Shown here in pieces: positions 8,266 to 16,343 of a stretch of 64,000 bases of DNA (positions are counted from its first letter, which is position 1; each line of letters starts with the position of its first letter). Position numbers and translations under genes: made by a program. A model generated the notes under the pieces. The model did not search any database. It had not been told where the DNA came from and was given only the letters and a program-made list of their open reading frames with translations. Origin of the DNA: Clostridiales bacterium (lineage in GTDB: Bacteria > Bacillota > Clostridia > Christensenellales > CAG-138); assembly GCA_004558525.1 (NCBI GenBank), contig SFCQ01000008.1, positions 1-64,000 on the forward strand, read 5' to 3'.

Positions 8266-8313
8266 AAAAGCAGGCACAAATTTTTGTTTATTTTAAATTT
8301 GCGTCTGCTTTTT
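8266..8313 (+). terminator. Rho-independent terminator of the defence operon
   Basis: AAAAGCAG..CAAATTT (8266-8283) pairs with AAATTTG..CTGCTTTTT (8295-8313), 16 of 18 positions matching, and ends in a T run, four bases after the GHKL-TIR stop codon. Confidence 0.85.
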
Positions 8314-8356
8314 GATATTGTATAAGCGTGGTGTTGTTATATCTGGTGTGGTATCT

Positions 8357-8494
8357 TTAACTATGGGAAACTCCCGTTTCCCATTTTGAGACTGCCTTGC
8401 CGCTCACGCCTATAAGCTCGCCAAGCTGCTTTTGCGTAAGTCCTTTATCAAGCCTTAATGCGCGTATCATAGCTCCGGTCTTGCCAACGTCCAT
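8357..8494 (-). pseudogene. Truncated XRE-family HTH regulator at the island edge
   Basis: A minus-strand frame of 45 codons starts at 8494 with AGAGGAG 8 bases upstream. It encodes a standard XRE helix-turn-helix: MIRALRLDKGLTQKQLGELI, then GVSGKAVSKWE, where the family continues with a conserved helix (RG..PD...L). Here it changes to TGVSHS and stops. Codon use (ATA, AGG, CTT, TTA) is host-like, unlike the AT-rich island. The 3' part of the gene is therefore probably displaced by the island that ends next to it. An alternative is a naturally short HTH protein. Confidence 0.7.
8363..8384. repeat. 9-bp-arm inverted repeat at the XRE/island junction
   Basis: ATGGGAAAC (8363-8371) and GTTTCCCAT (8376-8384) are perfect inverted arms around TCCC. 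The repeat covers exactly the codons where the XRE protein departs from its family. It could be the recombination core of the attachment site, or an operator. The other end of the element is outside the window, so a matching attachment site cannot be checked here. Confidence 0.5.
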
Positions 8495-8603
8495 TTAATC
8501 ATCTCCTCTTGTTTCTGTGCCTTAGCATAGCCCATATATAATCGCTTTGCAATCCACGCATTGTAGAGCAGCAGATATTTCCAAAAAGTTTGTATTGTTG
8601 CAC

Positions 8604-8632
8604 TTGACCTAACATATCGCGCCAAGCATAAT
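8604..8632 (+). promoter_or_regulatory. Promoter for UPF0316-GNAT pair
   Basis: TTGACC (8604-8609) and CATAAT (8627-8632) are separated by 17 bases, 44 bases before the ATG at 8677. The divergent XRE gene starts 110 bases upstream of the -35 box. Confidence 0.55.
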
Positions 8633-8676
8633 ATAGTTAACGATGCCGATACTTTGAAGAAAGACAGGTGATCATA

Positions 8677-9267
8677 ATGACCGAATTGTTTGGAATACTA
8701 AGCGGTTTTTTTGCCGGAACAACGTTTATGGTGTATTTTTGCATATTTGTCGGCAAGATGCTTGAGGTCGCTTTATGCACGCTCAGGATGGTGCTTATAA
8801 ACAGGGGGGAAAGGCTGATTGGCGCGGTTATAGCGCTTATAGAGATAACGCTTTGGCTCATAATAGCCGGAAACGTGCTTAGCAACTATCAATCCGACCC
8901 TTGGAAGATGGTAGCCTACGCGCTTGCTTATTCGATTGGCAACTACATCGGAAGCTGGCTTGAAGAGCGGCTGGCGTTCGGCCTGTGCTCGCTGCAATGC
9001 GTTGTTATGGATGCTGAAACGGCGGACAAGATAGGCGCGGCGTTACGCTCGCACGGGTTCGGTCTTACGGAGATGAAGGTGATAGGCCGCGACGATAACG
9101 ACCGTTATATGCTCATGTCCACATTAAGGCGTAAGCTTGCGCCGGAGGCAATGGAGCTGATACAATCGGTAGCGCCAAACGCCGTAATAACCGTAAGCGA
9201 CGTTAAGAGCCTGAGGGGCGGTTACATGCGCCAGGCAGGCAACCGCAGGATAAAAAAAGATAAATAA
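8677..9267 (+). CDS. UPF0316 membrane protein (DUF5698 + DUF2179)
   Basis: This 196-residue protein has three hydrophobic segments in residues 1-90 (for example TTFMVYFCIFVGKML, AVIALIEITLWLIIAGNVL and the stretch around VAYALAYSIGNYIG), matching DUF5698. It is followed by a cytosolic DUF2179 domain of about 90 residues at the C-terminus. This is the architecture of the UPF0316 family (YebE of Bacillus), conserved but without a known role. The start at 8677 has AGGTG 7 bases upstream. Its stop codon overlaps the start of the GNAT gene (TAATG), so the two are translationally coupled. Confidence 0.85.
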   Translation: MTELFGILSGFFAGTTFMVYFCIFVGKMLEVALCTLRMVLINRGERLIGAVIALIEITLWLIIAGNVLSNYQSDPWKMVAYALAYSIGNYIGSWLEERLAFGLCSLQCVVMDAETADKIGAALRSHGFGLTEMKVIGRDDNDRYMLMSTLRRKLAPEAMELIQSVAPNAVITVSDVKSLRGGYMRQAGNRRIKKDK

Positions 9268-9743
9268 TGGCATATTCGGTTCGCTTTGCCTCCAATTCTG
9301 CGGAGGATATAGAAACGCTTGTAAGGCTGAGGCTGGAGTTTTCAGACGCCAACAACGGCCCTCATCCGGAAAGCTATGAACTGAGGAAAAGCTGCTTAAA
9401 GGATTATTTTGAAAGGCATATAAATGTTGACTGCTTCTGCCCCATAGTTGAGGTTGGTCAAACGGCAGTGGCCATGGGCGCGCTGATGATATACGAAAAG
9501 CCGGCGAGCCCATCCTTCCCAAACGGCCTTGTTGGCGACGTGCTCAGCGTATGGACCGAGCCTGAATACCGCCATAAGGGCTACGCAAGGCTTATAATGG
9601 AAATGATAATCCTTAAGGCCCGCGAGCAGGGGCTTATGTCCCTTGGCCTCGCCGCAACGCCTATGGGTAGGCCGCTTTATGAAAGCCTTGGCTTTGAACC
9701 AAAGGCGAGTGAAAACGTTGAAATGCGGCTCAGGCTAAAATAA
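9267..9743 (+). CDS. GNAT family N-acetyltransferase
   Basis: This 158-residue protein has the GNAT core: LVGDVLSVWTEPEYRHKGYA gives strand 4 and the acetyl-CoA-binding loop (RHKGYARLIMEMI, about 112-124), followed by LGLAATPMGRPLYESLGFEP, the strand 5/helix 4 region ending in the usual Tyr-x-x-x-Gly-Phe. The substrate cannot be told from sequence. It is coupled to the UPF0316 gene by a one-base overlap and followed by a terminator. Confidence 0.87.
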   Translation: MAYSVRFASNSAEDIETLVRLRLEFSDANNGPHPESYELRKSCLKDYFERHINVDCFCPIVEVGQTAVAMGALMIYEKPASPSFPNGLVGDVLSVWTEPEYRHKGYARLIMEMIILKAREQGLMSLGLAATPMGRPLYESLGFEPKASENVEMRLRLK

Positions 9744-9761
9744 GCCAAGCCCGCTCCGCAA

Positions 9762-9792
9762 AAGGCCCACAGCAGGTGGGCTTTGTTTGTTA
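9762..9792 (+). terminator. Terminator after the GNAT gene
   Basis: GCCCAC (9765-9770) pairs with GTGGGC (9776-9781), loop AGCAG, then TTTGTTTGTT. Confidence 0.75.
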
Positions 9793-9861
9793 TTGGGGTT
9801 TATTTTAAGCTTTTGTGTGTTGTATAATATAATCATCTATTTACGCATTGGAGGTTTTGCT

Positions 9862-11655
9862 ATGCCTGACAATATGTTAGCCTATCAGCCGGAGGCGCCG
9901 GTGAGGCTTGCCGCCGCTTCACCCAGGGTCACGCTTGGCGACCCCGCGGCAAACGCACAGGCTGCAATAGCCGCAATAAGGCGGGCCGAGGAGGCCGAGG
10001 CCGACTATCTTGTGCTGCCGGAGCTTTTTCTTTGCGGAGCAACTATAGGCTCGCTCGCCTCCCATAAGCTTATAGTTGAGGCCTGCAAAAGCGCTCTTGC
10101 CTCTGTTGCCGCGGCAACAAAGCATTCCGCGTTGACCTTGAGCATTGGCCTTCCCTATGTTATAAACTCCCGCGTGACCAGCTGTATAGCCCTCGTGCGC
10201 CTGGGCAGGGTCGCTGCCATCATTCCGGCCTCGCCCCAGACGGCGAACCCGTTCGGCTTCCGTCCGGCGATACCGAGGGGCGAGGCTCCGTCGCGCTCCA
10301 CATTGACGCCTATATCAAGGGTGGCCGTCGGTTTTGCCAACATGATATTCTCACGCCCCCGGCCCAGGGAGGGGCAAATAATGCTGCTCAGCGGCTCAAT
10401 AAACGCGACCGCGAAAAGCTATGACATAGTAAAAAGCAGCCTTGCCTCATTCAGCGCAAGGGCCGGCATGGCCACCGCTATGGCTCTGCCCTCATATGGC
10501 GAAAGCACAAGCTCCTTCGTGTTTGACGGTTATTGCGCGATAGCCGCCAACGGCGTCATATTGGCGGAATCCGTTCCGCTTGAAAAGGAACCCTTTGCCT
10601 GTGCGGACGTTGATATAAACGCCTTATCCTCATTTGAGCCTTTTGCAGACGTTGCGCCAGACGCTGTGGACGAAGGCTATGTTTCATCAAACGAAGCCAA
10701 GGCTAAGCGTCAGTTGAGCAGGCTTTTCGCCCTTCAGGTCGCCGCGCTCGCAAGGAGGGCCGAGCATATAGGCTCAAAGGGATTCGTCATAGGCGTAAGC
10801 GGCGGCCTGGATAGCGCGCTCGCGCTGCTTGTAGCATGCAAGGCGGCGGACGATATGGGGCTTCCACGGCAAAGCGTGCTTGGCATATCCATGCCTGGCT
10901 TCGGCACCACCGGCAGGACCAGGAACAACAGCAAGGCGCTCGTTGAGGCGCTCGGCTGCCGATATAGGGAGATATCAGTAGCCGCGGCATGCAGGCAGCA
11001 TTTTTCCGACATAGGCCACGACGAGGCCGTGCGCAACGCCGTATACGAAAACGCGCAGGCAAGGGAAAGGACTAAGATATTGCTCGACATAGCCAACGAA
11101 GAGGCTTTGCTCGACGTCGGCACGGGCGACCTTAGCGAGGCCGCGCTCGGCTGGACAACGTTCGGCGGGGATCACCTTGCGCAATATGGGGTGAACGCAT
11201 CTGTGCCCAAAACGATAATAAGAAGAGTTGTAGCGCAGATAGGCCCCATGTTCGGCGAAAATGCATGCAGCGTGCTTAACGATATACTCGCTACCCCCGT
11301 AAGTCCGGAGCTTCTGCCGCCGGATAACGGCGAGATCGCGCAGAAAACGGAGGAGCTTGTGGGCAGCTATGAGCTGCACGATATGTTTTTGTACTGGTTC
11401 CTTAAGGGCAAGGGGCCAGGCGAGCTTTATGAGCTGGCGCTTGAAAAGCTCCGTTTTCCGGAGGAAGAGGTTTACAGAACGCTCGGCACGTTTATAAGAA
11501 GGTTCTTTTCACAGCAGTTCAAGCGCAACTGCGCGCCGGAAGCGCCGCTCGTATGCTTATCCATTGCGCCGTCCGTATTCACCATGCCTTCGGACATGAG
11601 CGGGCGCGTATTCTTAAGGGAATATGAGCTTATAAACAGAAAAACGGATATTTGA
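9862..11655 (+). CDS. nadE: NAD+ synthetase with degenerate glutaminase domain
   Basis: This 597-residue protein amidates nicotinic acid adenine dinucleotide to NAD+, the last step of NAD biosynthesis. Residues 1-260 are the nitrilase-like glutaminase domain and 280-597 the ATP-dependent synthetase with SGGLDS (313-318), GTGDLSEAALGWTTFGGDH and YGVNASVPKT intact. In the glutaminase domain the catalytic Glu is present (LPELFLCG, Glu 54), but the Lys of the usual VPK motif is Ala 123 (IIPASPQ) and the Cys of the usual EICED motif is aligned with Ala 159 (VAVGFANMIF). The domain is also shorter than usual. It is thus probably ammonia-dependent. The start 9862 has GGAGG upstream; a longer TTG frame from 9787 is not supported. 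Confidence 0.9.
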   Translation: MPDNMLAYQPEAPVRLAAASPRVTLGDPAANAQAAIAAIRRAEEAEADYLVLPELFLCGATIGSLASHKLIVEACKSALASVAAATKHSALTLSIGLPYVINSRVTSCIALVRLGRVAAIIPASPQTANPFGFRPAIPRGEAPSRSTLTPISRVAVGFANMIFSRPRPREGQIMLLSGSINATAKSYDIVKSSLASFSARAGMATAMALPSYGESTSSFVFDGYCAIAANGVILAESVPLEKEPFACADVDINALSSFEPFADVAPDAVDEGYVSSNEAKAKRQLSRLFALQVAALARRAEHIGSKGFVIGVSGGLDSALALLVACKAADDMGLPRQSVLGISMPGFGTTGRTRNNSKALVEALGCRYREISVAAACRQHFSDIGHDEAVRNAVYENAQARERTKILLDIANEEALLDVGTGDLSEAALGWTTFGGDHLAQYGVNASVPKTIIRRVVAQIGPMFGENACSVLNDILATPVSPELLPPDNGEIAQKTEELVGSYELHDMFLYWFLKGKGPGELYELALEKLRFPEEEVYRTLGTFIRRFFSQQFKRNCAPEAPLVCLSIAPSVFTMPSDMSGRVFLREYELINRKTDI

Positions 11656-11659
11656 GCCT

Positions 11660-12328
11660 ATGGATGTAATAGACGACCTTCAGCGGGACGGGTTAGTTAT
11701 AGTGAGGGACAGCGAGCGCTTTGCCTATGGGCATGACGCGGTGCTGCTGAGCGATTTTGTGCGCGCCAGGGCCGGTGAAAGATATATAGATATAGGCACC
11801 GGCACAGGCATACTTTCAATACTCGCTTACGCCAAGACAGGCGCCGCCTTCGTAGCCATAGATATAGATAAGGAATGCGTAAGGATGGCGAGCAAAAGCG
11901 TTGAGCTGAACAAGCTTGGCAGCCATATAAGCGTGCATCAGGCCGATGCGAGGGAGGTCACGGAAAGCACCTTCGGCCGGTTCGACGGGGCCGTGTGCAA
12001 CCCGCCGTACTACTCCGCCTCGGCAGGTACGGTAAGCTTGAACGAAAGCCGCGCCACCAGCCTTTTTGACAGCACGCTGAGCATAAAGGAGGCAATAGAG
12101 TGCGCCGCAAGGACGGTTAAATTCGGCGGCAGGCTTTATATATGCTATCCGGCAAAAAGCATAGCCGCGCTTATATATTGGCTCGAGCGGCTCGGCTTTG
12201 CGTTAAAAAGGCTGTGCCTTGTTTCATCAAAGGCGGGAAAGCAGCCGTACCTGTGCCTTGCGGAGGCTAAAAAGGGCGGCGGACAGGGCGCGGAGATAAG
12301 CTGCGTCACTTTGGAGGATAAAGCGTAA
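11660..12328 (+). CDS. TrmN6/YfiC-like adenine N6-methyltransferase
   Basis: This 222-residue S-adenosylmethionine-dependent methyltransferase carries YIDIGTGTGILSILAY (motif I, about 42-57), VAIDIDKE and VCNPPYY (catalytic NPPY, about 113-119), the signature of N6-adenine or N5-glutamine methylation. It is closest in layout to tRNA1(Val) A37 N6-methyltransferases, which in Bacillota lie next to rsmI as here. It follows nadE by 4 bases and precedes rsmI by 1 base, so the three genes form an operon. Confidence 0.85.
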   Translation: MDVIDDLQRDGLVIVRDSERFAYGHDAVLLSDFVRARAGERYIDIGTGTGILSILAYAKTGAAFVAIDIDKECVRMASKSVELNKLGSHISVHQADAREVTESTFGRFDGAVCNPPYYSASAGTVSLNESRATSLFDSTLSIKEAIECAARTVKFGGRLYICYPAKSIAALIYWLERLGFALKRLCLVSSKAGKQPYLCLAEAKKGGGQGAEISCVTLEDKA

Positions 12329-12329
12329 C

Positions 12330-13193
12330 ATGTGCGAGATTTGCGGCAGTATAGAGCCCATGCTCTACCTTTGCGCCACGCCTATAGGCAACCTTGGCGA
12401 CATAACGCTAAGGGCGATAGAAACGCTTAAGGCCGTTGAGTGCGTGTATTGCGAGGATACAAGGCGCACAAGGGAGCTTATGAGCCATCTTGGTATAAAA
12501 AAGCCGCTTATAGCCTGCCACGAGCATAACGAAAGGCAACGCGGCGAGGAGATAGCGAAAAGGGTGCTTGCGGGCGAAGCCATAGCGTTTGTAAGCGACG
12601 CGGGCATGCCTGGCATAAGCGACCCGGGCGAGGCCCTTGTTCAGGCATGCATAAGGCATGGCGCGCCATACACGGTGCTTCCCGGGGCGAGCGCGCCGCT
12701 TACGGCGCTTGTTATGAGCGGCTTTTCAACGAAGGACGCCTGCTTTGCCGGCTTCCTTCCAAGGGAGGGCAAGCAGAGGCGCGAGGAGATAGCCGCCCTG
12801 TGCGCCCACAGGGGAACGCTTATTTTCTATGAAAGCCCGCTTAGGGTAGCCGCCACGGCGAAGGAGCTTGGCAAATACTTTGGCAACAGGAAATGCGCGC
12901 TCGTAAGGGAGCTTACAAAAAAGTTTGAGCAGGCCGTGCGCACGGATCTTGAGGGCCTGTATGAAAAATACAGCTTGGAGCCGCCAAAGGGCGAATGTGT
13001 GCTTGTGGTAGAAGGCGCCAGGGAGGAAGCGTTTGATTCAAACAGGGCCGAAAGCATGGGTATGGAGCTTATCAAAAAAGGGATAAGCGTAAAGGACGCA
13101 TCCAAGCAATTAAGCGCCGTATTTGGTATAACGAAGAACGAGGCTTATTCGATAATATCGGCCATAAAGCAAAGCATGGACGATGAAGCATGA
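12330..13193 (+). CDS. rsmI: 16S rRNA C1402 2'-O-methyltransferase
   Basis: This 287-residue protein methylates the ribose of C1402 in 16S rRNA, in the decoding centre. It is a tetrapyrrole-methylase-fold enzyme with LYLCATPIGNLGDITLRA (family start), YCEDTRRT, FVSDAGMPGISDPG (S-adenosylmethionine site) and PREGKQRREEI. The usual C-terminal helical domain is present. The start 12330 has GGAGG about 13 bases upstream and adds 10 residues (MCEICGSIEP) before the usual family start at Met 12360, which lacks a ribosome site. Confidence 0.93.
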   Translation: MCEICGSIEPMLYLCATPIGNLGDITLRAIETLKAVECVYCEDTRRTRELMSHLGIKKPLIACHEHNERQRGEEIAKRVLAGEAIAFVSDAGMPGISDPGEALVQACIRHGAPYTVLPGASAPLTALVMSGFSTKDACFAGFLPREGKQRREEIAALCAHRGTLIFYESPLRVAATAKELGKYFGNRKCALVRELTKKFEQAVRTDLEGLYEKYSLEPPKGECVLVVEGAREEAFDSNRAESMGMELIKKGISVKDASKQLSAVFGITKNEAYSIISAIKQSMDDEA

Positions 13194-13269
13194 CACCCTG
13201 TCCTAAAGATATGACGGCAGGCCCAAACGCGGCATAAATTCGCGGTTCAGCTTCATATTGAGCTATATC

Positions 13270-13297
13270 TTACGGATAAACAGAGATCAACTATAAT
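13270..13297 (+). promoter_or_regulatory. Promoter for the M32 carboxypeptidase gene
   Basis: TTACGG (13270-13275), 16-base spacer, TATAAT (13292-13297), 19 bases before the start codon at 13317. The region between rsmI and this gene (13194-13316) holds nothing else obvious. Confidence 0.5.
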
Positions 13298-13316
13298 CAT
13301 CATGGAGGGCAAACAC

Positions 13317-14813
13317 ATGCAGGATACCGTTAAGAAGTACAAGCAGCTTATCAAAAAGCGCGCCGCGCTTGGGCATGCGATGGGGGTATTGTCCTATGAC
13401 AGCGAGACCGTTATGCCTAAAAACGGAGCGCCGCACATGGCGGAAAGCATGGCTACGCTCAGCGAGGAGCTGTACAGGCTCAGGGTCAACGACGAGCTTA
13501 GGGACATGCTCAATGAGCTTGAAGCCAACAAGGCGGAGCTTGACCCCGTAACAAGAAGAGAGGTGGAGCTTGAGCTTAAGGAGCTTAAAAAGCTTGAGCG
13601 CGTGCCTGTTGAGGAATACAGCGCGTTTGACAGGCTGATATCCGAAGCGAGCATTGTATGGCGCGAGGCCAAGCGGAACAGCGATTATCAGCTGTTCAAG
13701 CCCTATATGAAAAGAATAGTCGCCGCTTCAAAGGCTATGGCAGGCTATATGTATCCTGGCAAGCCGGCATACGACGCGCTGCTTGAGGAGTTTTCAGAAG
13801 GGCTCAGCATGGATATGCTCGAGCCGTTCTTCAAGGACGTTAAGGCCAAGCTCGTCCCCGTTATACACGCCGTTTGCGAATGCGGCCGCCAGGCGGACGA
13901 TTCAAAGCTCACGCTGCCTTTCCCGATAGAGGGCCAGCGCAGGCTTTCAAGCTTTGTTATGGACTTTCTTGGCATAGACACAAACAGCTGCGTTATAGGC
14001 GAGGTCGAGCACCCGTTCACTACCGCGTTCAACAAGCACGACATAAGGCTTACCACGCATTATCATGAAGAAGATGTGCTTTCCAACCTTTTGAGCGTTG
14101 CGCATGAGGGCGGGCATTGCCTGTATGAGCTGAACATAGGCGACGAGCTTATAGGCTCGCCCCTTGCCAGCGGCGCAACGATGGCCCTGCATGAAAGCCA
14201 ATCGAGGCTGTTTGAAAACATGATATGCAGAAGTCCGGAGTTTATAGCCCTTCTATATCCAAGGATGAAGGAGATATTCCCCCTGCAAATGCAGGATATA
14301 TCGGAGGAGCTTCTCTTCCGCGCCGCAAACAGGGCCGAGCCTTCCCTCATCCGTACCGAGGCGGACGAGCTTACTTATCCGCTGCATATAATGGTGCGCT
14401 ATGAGATAGAAAAGCAGCTCATAGCCGGTACCCTTTCCGTGGAGGACCTGCCGGAAGCGTGGAACAGCATGTATAAGGAATACCTTGGCGTTGACGTGCC
14501 TGATGACAAAGCCGGCGTGCTGCAGGACAGCCACTGGGCGGGCGGCATGATAGGCTATTTCCCCTCATACTGCGTGGGCAGCGCATATTCGGCGCAGATA
14601 TATCACAATATTGCAAAGGAGATAGACATACCCGCAACGGTGGCGCAGGGCGGCGTGAAGCCGATAGTCGAATGGCTGACGGATAGGCTCTATCGTTTCG
14701 GAAAGCTCAAAACTCCTGAGGAGCTTTCGCGCTCTGTGCTTTGCGGCGAGTTCGACCCTGACTATTATACCGATTACCTTACAAAGAAGTTTACGGAGCT
14801 TTATAAGCTGTAA
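13317..14813 (+). CDS. M32 family metallocarboxypeptidase
   Basis: This 498-residue zinc carboxypeptidase removes C-terminal amino acids from peptides in the cytoplasm. It carries the M32 motif HEGGH in SVAHEGGHCLYELN (about residue 260), with downstream HESQSRLFENM (third metal ligand and helix), HIMVRYEIEKQLI, and WAGGMIGYFPSYCVGSAYSAQ near residue 400, all typical of M32. The length is normal. The start is placed at 13317 because GGAGG lies 8 bases upstream; the ATG at 13302 overlaps that ribosome site. There is no signal peptide. Confidence 0.93.
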   Translation: MQDTVKKYKQLIKKRAALGHAMGVLSYDSETVMPKNGAPHMAESMATLSEELYRLRVNDELRDMLNELEANKAELDPVTRREVELELKELKKLERVPVEEYSAFDRLISEASIVWREAKRNSDYQLFKPYMKRIVAASKAMAGYMYPGKPAYDALLEEFSEGLSMDMLEPFFKDVKAKLVPVIHAVCECGRQADDSKLTLPFPIEGQRRLSSFVMDFLGIDTNSCVIGEVEHPFTTAFNKHDIRLTTHYHEEDVLSNLLSVAHEGGHCLYELNIGDELIGSPLASGATMALHESQSRLFENMICRSPEFIALLYPRMKEIFPLQMQDISEELLFRAANRAEPSLIRTEADELTYPLHIMVRYEIEKQLIAGTLSVEDLPEAWNSMYKEYLGVDVPDDKAGVLQDSHWAGGMIGYFPSYCVGSAYSAQIYHNIAKEIDIPATVAQGGVKPIVEWLTDRLYRFGKLKTPEELSRSVLCGEFDPDYYTDYLTKKFTELYKL

Positions 14814-14850
14814 GCCCGATGTGATAAGGTGATAAGAAAGGAGCCGCAGT

Positions 14851-16023
14851 TTGGCAAGGTTTGTTACCGGCGGGGCGCACAGCGGCGTTACCGCCGTTGA
14901 AAACGCATTTATAATAGACTATATGCCCCTCGCGCCTGAAAACGCGGTGAAGGCGTATATATACGCGCTGATGGCCGCCTCACGCTCCGATGCGCCGGAT
15001 ATATCCGAAGCGCTCGGCCTTGACGACGAGGCTTTATCCTCCATATTCGCATACTGGCAGCGCATGGGCCTTGTCAGGATAGTGAGTCCCGACCCGCTCG
15101 TGATAGAGCTTTTGAGGCCGCAGGGCATATCTTCCTCGCCAAGGAAGTATGCAGCGCTTATAGAAAAGCTATCCTCCGCAGTGCCGCAAAGGGTATTTAC
15201 AGGCGACGAGCTTAGAGTGATATACGATTGGATAGAGGTGTTCGGCTTTTGCGAGGATACGGCCGTGCTGCTGGTGAGCGATTGCGTAAAAAGAAGGGGC
15301 GCAAGGCTGAAGCTTTGGCAGATGAATACGGAGGCTAAGCTTTGGGCGGACGCGGGGGTAAGCACCGTTGAAGAAGCGCTTGAATACATAGCCCTTAGGG
15401 ACGAGCGCACGGCTGGCGCGCAGAAGATACTTTCCCGCTGGAAGCTGAGGCGCGCCGCAACCAACGACGAGGTCGCGCTATACATAAAATGGCATGAGCA
15501 ATGGGGCATGACGGACGAAGTAATAGCCGAAGCGTGCAAGGAGCTTACAAGCGCCGCACAGCCGAGCTTCAAGTATCTCGATTCCGTGCTTACAACGTTC
15601 CGCGCCAGCGGCGCGATAACGCCGGAGGCCATAAACACGCTCAGGCATGAGCAGGACGCCTGCCGCGAGCTTGCGCGCATCATGCTTGAAAGGGCCGGTC
15701 TCAACCGCGCGCCCACATCCGTGCAGCAGCAGGACGTTGACATGTGGCGAAACCGCTACAGGATAGCGCCGGAGCTGCTGATGCTCGCCGCGGAGGCCGC
15801 AAGGCAGAGCGAAAAGCCATGGGGCAGCATAAAACGCACCATAGCCCGCTGGCACGATAACGGCATAACGGAGTTAGAAAGGGCAAAGGCCGATATAGAG
15901 GCTCAGGCGGCAAAGCGTATTTCCTCAAGCGGAGCCAACAAAGGCAGGGCGCTTTCCCACGCGTCAAGAGCATATTCCGAAAGCGAGCTTGAAAGGATGG
16001 GCGTTGAGCTTCTTGAGGATTGA
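14851..16023 (+). CDS. DnaD-domain replication protein
   Basis: This 390-residue protein resembles the clostridial DnaD/DnaB_2-domain proteins that help load the replicative helicase. The N-terminal 100 residues look like a winged helix (DISEALGLDDEALSSIFAYW then LVRIVSPDPLVIEL). Two helical DnaD-like repeats follow, around 130-230 (LRVIYDWIEVFGF..VAL) and about 210-270 (DEVALYIKWHEQWGMTDEVI). Ser/Arg-rich sequence ends the protein. The start is TTG 14851 with AAGGAG 7 bases upstream; no better codon is near. The usual partner dnaC/dnaI does not follow; a small insert does. Confidence 0.8.
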   Translation: MARFVTGGAHSGVTAVENAFIIDYMPLAPENAVKAYIYALMAASRSDAPDISEALGLDDEALSSIFAYWQRMGLVRIVSPDPLVIELLRPQGISSSPRKYAALIEKLSSAVPQRVFTGDELRVIYDWIEVFGFCEDTAVLLVSDCVKRRGARLKLWQMNTEAKLWADAGVSTVEEALEYIALRDERTAGAQKILSRWKLRRAATNDEVALYIKWHEQWGMTDEVIAEACKELTSAAQPSFKYLDSVLTTFRASGAITPEAINTLRHEQDACRELARIMLERAGLNRAPTSVQQQDVDMWRNRYRIAPELLMLAAEAARQSEKPWGSIKRTIARWHDNGITELERAKADIEAQAAKRISSSGANKGRALSHASRAYSESELERMGVELLED

Positions 16024-16080
16024 ATAGTATAATCTAAAAAGCAGAGACGACGTGTATAAGGCAGTTGCCGTAAAACAGTT

Positions 16081-16118
16081 ACTCCTCCATATGACAAAAC
16101 CATGCGGAGGAGTTTATG
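16081..16118 (+). terminator. Hairpin downstream of the DnaD-like gene
   Basis: ACTCCTCC (16081-16088) pairs with GGAGGAGT (16106-16113), followed by TTTATG. The T tract is weak. Confidence 0.45.
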
Positions 16119-16176
16119 TGATATCTCATTTGCCCGCGGCGGCAGCAAATACGTGGTATAGCCGCTTTATCGGCGC

Positions 16177-16217
16177 AAAAAAGTGCGGCCCCCTTGGGGG
16201 GCTGCGCACAACTTTTT
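16177..16217. terminator. Strong GC hairpin with A and T tracts, possibly bidirectional
   Basis: AAAAAAGTGCGGCCCC (from 16177) pairs with GGGGCTGCGCAC and AACTTTTT follows. It lies in the 320-base gap between the DnaD-like gene and the convergent GyrI-like gene and could stop transcription from both sides. Confidence 0.55.
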
Positions 16218-16255
16218 ATGGCCGTCGTTTTTTCAGCTTACATAGAATGAAACTT

Positions 16256-16272
16256 CGCAGGACGCACGATAC
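16256..16272. repeat. 17-base motif shared with the mobile element, copy 2
   Basis: The exact string CGCAGGACGCACGATAC of 644-660 is repeated here; AGAAGTG follows at 16290. A TATAGCCGCTTTATCGGCGC string upstream (about 16157-16175) also resembles the one near 544-563. This suggests the 16.0-17.1 kb insert came from a related element. Confidence 0.6.
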
Positions 16273-16343
16273 TCCCGACAGGTAAACACAGAAGTGTTCT
16301 TCTTTCCTGAAGGGAATTTATCAACCGTCGAATCAAGCGGCAG

